The notes under the pieces are model-generated. The model searched no databases. It was not told where the DNA came from and saw nothing but the letters and a program-made list of their open reading frames with translations. From Actinosynnema pretiosum (GTDB lineage: Bacteria > Actinomycetota > Actinomycetes > Mycobacteriales > Pseudonocardiaceae), in assembly GCF_024171695.1 (NCBI RefSeq), contig NZ_JAMTCF010000003.1:1-46671 (forward strand): DNA of 46,671 nt. The letters run 5' to 3'. The position numbers were made by a program, and so were the translations under genes. Of the stretch, positions 43,287-46,671 are shown piece after piece (positions within the stretch are counted from its first letter, which is position 1; each line of letters opens with the position of its first letter).

Positions 43287-44036
43287 TCAGCCGAGCAGCA
43301 GCTGGGCGATGGCGGCGAGCCCGACGAAGACGATCACGCCGCGCAGCACGGGCGGCGGGAGCCTGCGGCCGACCTTCGCGCCGATCTGGCCGCCGACGAC
43401 GGCGCCGAGGGCGAGGAGCAGGACGACCAGCCACTCGACGTCGGCGATGAAGATGAACAGGACGCCTGCGACGAGGTTCACGAAGGCGGTGAGCACGTTC
43501 TTGAGGGCGTTCATCCGCTGGAGCTGGTCGTCCACGAGCACGCCCATGAGCCCCATGACGAGCACGCCCTGGGCGGCGCCGAAGTAGCCGCCGTAGATGC
43601 CCGCGAGGAAGATCCCGGCCCAGAGCGCGGCCCCGCCGTGCGCGGGCCGCTTCCGCTCGGCGAGCTTGCGGTTGATCCACGGCTGGGCGACGACCAGCAC
43701 GAGGGCGACCGCGATGAGCACGGGCACGATCGCGGAGAACGCCGACTCGGGCAGCACGACCAGCAGGACGGCCCCGACGATCCCGCCGAGGACCGAGGCG
43801 GGCAGCAGCCGCTTGATCCGCTCGCCCTGGCCCTTGAGCTCCTCGCGGTAGCCGTAGGCGCCGCTGAGCGAGCCGGGGACGAGGCCGAGGCTGTTGGAGA
43901 CGTTGGCGACCACGGGCGGGTAGCCGATGGCGAGCAGGACGGGGAAGGTGACGAGCGTCCCGGAGCCCACGACGGTGTTGATGGCGCCCGCGAACATGCC
44001 CGCGAGGGCGACGACGACCGCCTCGAACACCGTCAT
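43287..44036 (-). CDS. TauE/SafE family membrane transporter
   Basis: About 249 residues with seven or eight membrane helices. The family handles export or uptake of small anions such as sulfite, sulfoacetate or related organosulfonates; the substrate here is unknown. The two internal repeats carry the family's Gly-rich turns: GMFAGAINTVVGSGTLVTFP at the start and GIYGGYFGAAQGVLVMG in the second half. ATG at 44036 with GGGGAG upstream; a longer frame begins 17 codons earlier without support. Confidence 0.9.
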   Translation of the reverse strand: MTVFEAVVVALAGMFAGAINTVVGSGTLVTFPVLLAIGYPPVVANVSNSLGLVPGSLSGAYGYREELKGQGERIKRLLPASVLGGIVGAVLLVVLPESAFSAIVPVLIAVALVLVVAQPWINRKLAERKRPAHGGAALWAGIFLAGIYGGYFGAAQGVLVMGLMGVLVDDQLQRMNALKNVLTAFVNLVAGVLFIFIADVEWLVVLLLALGAVVGGQIGAKVGRRLPPPVLRGVIVFVGLAAIAQLLLG

Positions 44037-44166
44037 CACGCGCTCCCCACCGTCGACCGATCGCGGACAGTGCGCGGACGCTAACACCGGGTGCCCGGCG
44101 TTGTGGCGGGGCGGCGATCCATCTCACGATCACTTGCGGGGGTCGGGGCGCGGCCGCTCCGGAGGG

Positions 44167-44424
44167 CTAGGCGGCGGGGAGCCGCGCCAGGTCGCGCGCC
44201 AGGGCGGTGAGCGAGTCGGGGGCTGCCCCGAACGAGTGGACCCAGACCTGCCGGACGTCGGCGACGGTGATGGCGTCGCCACGAGCGAGCACGGCGGTGA
44301 GCGCTCGGGCCTCGGACTCGTACTCGTCGGCGGGGGCGCCCAGCCCGAGCAGCCCCTCGGGGTCGTGCCGGTTCACGACTTCGAGGACGCGGTCGAGCAG
44401 CGGGGCGCGGTCGGAGCGGTGCAC
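44167..44424 (-). CDS. small hypothetical protein (DUF1871-like)
   Basis: 85 residues. VLEVVNRHDPEGLLGLGAPA followed by DEYESEARALTAVL matches the pattern of small DUF1871/YugE-like proteins, which have a conserved DP-(E/I)-G-L-x4-GAPxDEY core. Function unknown; cytoplasmic. GTG start at 44424. It is the last chromosomal gene before the tRNA-fragment boundary. Confidence 0.65.
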   Translation of the reverse strand: MHRSDRAPLLDRVLEVVNRHDPEGLLGLGAPADEYESEARALTAVLARGDAITVADVRQVWVHSFGAAPDSLTALARDLARLPAA

Positions 44425-44483
44425 GGTTCCGAGTATGGACGGTGGTCGCCGGGAAATGACCGCCGGACGTCGGAAAAGCCGAA

Positions 44484-44513
44484 GGGCCGTCCCACCCGAA
44501 AGCGGAACGGCCC
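44484..44513 (-). terminator. terminator downstream of the tRNA-Ser fragment
   Basis: GGGCCGT (44484-44490) pairs with ACGGCCC (44507-44513), extended by further pairing inward; the minus strand continues TCGGCTTTT. It is likely the native terminator of the tRNA gene whose 3' part lies at 44537. Confidence 0.7.
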
Positions 44514-44536
44514 GACTCGAATCCTTCGGCGACTTG

Positions 44537-44589
44537 CGGAAGCGGAGGGATTTGAACCCCCGGACCCGTGAAGGTCTCCCGCTTTCAAG
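44537..44589 (-). pseudogene. tRNA-Ser(TGA) 3' fragment, probable attachment site
   Basis: Minus strand: anticodon loop CTTGAAA (TGA), 3' anticodon strand GCGGG, variable arm GAGACCTTCACGGGTCC, T-arm GGGTTCAAATCCC and acceptor CGCTTCC plus G. The 5' half is missing: no GGAAGCG acceptor partner and no D-arm occur upstream, and the bases before the loop (GAGAA) cannot pair with GCGGG. A tRNA cut at the anticodon loop is the footprint of site-specific integration. The orientation puts the element to the right of 44589, with the restored tRNA expected beyond the window. Confidence 0.8.
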
Positions 44590-44804
44590 TTCTCGGGGGG
44601 ACGATACAGAGGTCTATCTGAGGTTGCCTACGTACAGTTCAGCAGCACATGAGCGAACTCCGTGGCCCGTCTGTACGTCAGTGAACTGAGACCGGAACTG
44701 AGACCCATTTCAGCCCAAGCCCCGCCATGATCACCCCACACAACTGTCACCACCACCCATGGAACGGGAAGTGTCAATCTAGATCACCCGTTCGGGTGAC
44801 TGCG
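44590..44804. other. element edge with clustered short repeats, no gene seen
   Basis: Next to the attachment fragment lie a perfect inverted repeat ACGTACAG (44630-44637) / CTGTACGT (44671-44678) and a direct repeat GAACTGAGACC at 44683-44693 and 44695-44705. TCACCCG-TT-CGGGTGA (44784-44799) forms a further palindrome just before the next gene. The first two resemble arm-type integrase sites beside att cores; the last could be an operator. These roles are inference. Confidence 0.5.
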
Positions 44805-45332
44805 ATGGAGATGCCTGGATCTGTAGCGCCGGGCGCGGAAAATACGAGCACGGTGAAGGCCTGCCCAGTCGCGGGCGGTGCTGGAGAGTTGAGAGGTCGC
44901 CTGGTGGACGTGTGGCGTCGTGCGTGGTGGACAGCCGGTGTAGCGGTCATCGTCGGGGCTGGGATGTGGGCGTTATTGAGGTTCGGCGCGCTGTCCTGGC
45001 TAGGTAATGACCAGCATCCGGCACGGCCGGTGATCGAAGGGCTGAGCTGGCTTGCCGGGATCGGCGGGCTGGTAGTGGCGGTCTGGGCGCTGATGGTGGC
45101 CAGACGGCAGAACCAGACAGCCACCGCCACAGGCACATCGTTGACCCAGACGGCCACCGGCGGAGGTGTTGTCTGGAACGGTGATGTCACCGGGGGCTCA
45201 GGCTCGGGCCCAACGATCGGCATGAACTTCGGTCAGGCAGGAGGGCCGCCGGGCCCTACCGGACCGACGCGGGGTCAGGCCCAGCCGCGTCGGAGCAGCG
45301 GGCCGCAGGGGTCTCGTTCACCGGAGGCGTGA
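44805..45332 (+). CDS. two-helix membrane protein coupled to a STAND ATPase gene
   Basis: About 175 residues, function unknown. Two hydrophobic helices lie at roughly residues 40-62 (WWTAGVAVIVGAGMWALLRF) and 78-100 (GLSWLAGIGGLVVAVWALMV). A Thr/Gly-rich cytoplasmic tail contains GGGVVWNGDVTGGSGSG, and a Pro/Arg/Ser end follows. The VVWNGDVTG motif is echoed by GVVNGDLVV at the start of the next protein. The ATG at 44805 has a weak ribosome site; the frame is open upstream to 44727. Its stop overlaps the next start by 4 nt (GTGA). Confidence 0.65.
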   Translation: MEMPGSVAPGAENTSTVKACPVAGGAGELRGRLVDVWRRAWWTAGVAVIVGAGMWALLRFGALSWLGNDQHPARPVIEGLSWLAGIGGLVVAVWALMVARRQNQTATATGTSLTQTATGGGVVWNGDVTGGSGSGPTIGMNFGQAGGPPGPTGPTRGQAQPRRSSGPQGSRSPEA

Positions 45333-46671
45333 CCGGGCAGACCGCCGTGGGTGTGGTGAACGGCGATCTGGTAGTCGAGCCCTTCCGCGTGCCCGCCATG
45401 GAGTCTGTTCCTGCGGTGGCTGGCGTGGATAGGCGTCCTGCCGCACCGGAGGTGTTCGTGGGGCGCACGGACGAACTCGCGCAGTTGGACGCCGCGGTGG
45501 CCGATTCGGGCCGGGCGGTTGTGGTCGCGGTGCATGGGCTTGGCGGGGTTGGCAAGAGCACGCTGGCCTCCCGGTTCGCCGAGCGACAGACGGACCGATT
45601 TTCGCCGGTGTGGTGGGTGGTCGCCGACTCGCCGGGCGCGATCGACACCGGGATGGCCGATCTGGCCGAGGCCCTTGTCCAGGACACCGCCGGATTACCG
45701 TTGGAGCACCGCGCCGCGCTGGGGGTGCGGTGGTTGGCTACCCACAACGGGTGGCTGCTGGTCCTGGACAACCTGACCGCCCCTGCGGACGCCGCCGAAC
45801 TGTTGGAGCGCGTGCACACGGGCACGATCGTGATCACCAGTCGCCAGGGCACCGGTTGGCGCGGCATCACCACCGTCGCTCTAGACGTCCTCACTCCACA
45901 ACAAGCCGTCGAACTACTCACCCGGATTATCCGCACCGACTGGCCCGAGGCAGACCTGTCCAACGCGGACGCGCTGTGCGAGGAGCTGGGGTGGTTGCCA
46001 CTGGCGGTGGAGCAGGCGGGCGCCTACATCGGCCAAGCCCGCATCACACCGGCCGCCTACCTAGACCTGCTGGGCCGTTACCCCGATCGCATGTTCGCCG
46101 CCGCTGGGGAGGGTGGCGATGCCCAGCGCACCGTGGCCAGGGTCTGGCGAGTCACCCTGAACCGGCTCGCCGACACCCCACTGGCGGGGAGCCTGCTGCG
46201 TCAACTGGCCTGGTACGCCCCTGACGAAATCCCCCGCAGGTTCGTCGCTGCGGCTGGCGAGGAACCCGACGTGCTGGACGCACTGGGCAGACTCGCCGCC
46301 CACAGCATGATCAGCCTGACCGAGGACACCATCAGCGTGCACCGCCTAGTCCAGGCCATCACCCGCACCCCGGACCCGAGCCTGCAGGACCCACACCGCC
46401 ATCCCGACGATGTCACCGCCGCACTGCACGAGGCGACTGCGACGCTCAACAAAGCCCTGGACGGATTGGACTCCGATACCCCGGAGAACTGGCCAGCATT
46501 CCTGGAATTCCTTCCACACGCCCAGGTCCTGCTCGATCGCGCGAGTCCCGATAGTGACAGCACGACCACCTGCAACCTGCTCAACCAACTCGGCCGCTAC
46601 CTCCAAGGGCAGGGGGGGATCACGACCGCGATCACCCACCTCACTCGGGCCACCCGCAACCTGAACCGCCT
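45329..46671 (+). CDS. NB-ARC/STAND-type ATPase, C-terminus beyond window
   Basis: 447 codons are visible with no stop before the window ends. Walker A AVHGLGGVGKST lies near residues 68-78, Walker B GWLLVLDNLT near 141-150, sensor-type TIVITSRQG near 166, and a GLPL-like LGWLPLAVEQAGAYIGQARI segment after residue 220. A winged-helix-like region and the beginning of helical repeats follow (NLLNQLGRYLQGQGG, TTAITHLTRATRNL), probably TPRs. STAND proteins are signal-triggered oligomerising switches. The GTG at 45329 is chosen for the overlap with the upstream stop; the ATG at 45398 is the alternative. Codon use is less GC-rich than core genes here. Confidence 0.88.
   Translation, partial: MTGQTAVGVVNGDLVVEPFRVPAMESVPAVAGVDRRPAAPEVFVGRTDELAQLDAAVADSGRAVVVAVHGLGGVGKSTLASRFAERQTDRFSPVWWVVADSPGAIDTGMADLAEALVQDTAGLPLEHRAALGVRWLATHNGWLLVLDNLTAPADAAELLERVHTGTIVITSRQGTGWRGITTVALDVLTPQQAVELLTRIIRTDWPEADLSNADALCEELGWLPLAVEQAGAYIGQARITPAAYLDLLGRYPDRMFAAAGEGGDAQRTVARVWRVTLNRLADTPLAGSLLRQLAWYAPDEIPRRFVAAAGEEPDVLDALGRLAAHSMISLTEDTISVHRLVQAITRTPDPSLQDPHRHPDDVTAALHEATATLNKALDGLDSDTPENWPAFLEFLPHAQVLLDRASPDSDSTTTCNLLNQLGRYLQGQGGITTAITHLTRATRNLNR

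Noticed and set aside
41314..44133. A 939-codon minus-strand frame across the hydrolase, aminotransferase and permease genes
   Set aside because: It has no recognisable domain and is explained as an out-of-frame reading of three well-supported genes.

Overview
The window reads as chromosomal DNA of a high-GC actinobacterium. GC3-saturated codons, frequent GTG/TTG starts, the 16S rRNA 5' end, the recR-ybaB-dnaX-SRP RNA order, an IdeR/DmdR-type iron box, an actinobacterial LexA box, LAXTG sortase signals and an EspG/PPE-like ESX locus all point that way. A Pseudonocardiales member of the Actinosynnema/Saccharothrix type is my best guess; this is inference, not a database match.

Layout. 1-610: 5' end of a 16S rRNA gene (minus strand) and its leader. 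611-4316 (minus): SRP RNA, dnaX, ybaB, recR and a small P-loop kinase. 4351-5356: iron-box-controlled siderophore-binding lipoprotein. 5490-9411: two tandem methyl-accepting chemotaxis proteins, each with a strong terminator. 9503-14002: tRNA-Ser(GGA), a divergent TetR/RidA pair, a large secreted nuclease, a LexA box with no obvious target, and tRNA-Ser(CGA). 14060-22088: tadA with its partner gene, an M20 amidohydrolase, tyrA, two paralogous membrane-anchored secreted proteins and a thiolase. 22169-24741: glycolipid-binding-like protein, a small antitoxin-like protein, and a thioester-domain surface adhesin with a LASTG anchor. 24742-28691: cytosine-5 DNA methyltransferase, a divergent unknown protein, an ATP-grasp protein and a small unknown protein. 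28779-31404: an NAD-dependent epimerase converges on a second LASTG-anchored surface protein, and an exact-period 84-bp repeat array lies between and inside the two gene ends. 31504-34838: serine hydrolase, SseB-like multidomain protein and a gene remnant. 34842-37231: tRNA-Arg(ACG), tRNA-Ser(GCT) and acetoacetate-CoA ligase. 37476-41229: EspG, PPE-like protein and a long Ala/Pro/Thr-rich protein. 41361-44424: dienelactone-hydrolase-like protein, an aminotransferase, a TauE/SafE permease and a small protein. 44537-46671: a 3'-only tRNA-Ser(TGA) fragment (probable attachment site), then DNA of different composition carrying a two-TM protein and a NB-ARC/STAND ATPase that runs off the window.

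How the genes work together. The dnaX-ybaB-recR block is replication and recombination-repair housekeeping. TadA is needed to make I34 in the tRNA-Arg(ACG) found in the same window. The thiolase and acetoacetate-CoA ligase could both serve acetoacetyl-CoA metabolism. Three genes (37476-41229) form one translationally linked ESX-accessory operon. The most unusual items are the 84-bp array, which appears to be repeated copies of the 3' end of a sortase-anchored gene overprinting the end of the convergent epimerase gene; the tRNA-bounded element with a membrane protein plus STAND ATPase; and a five-copy T-x-x-[VLI]-x3-D motif in the ESX-linked protein.
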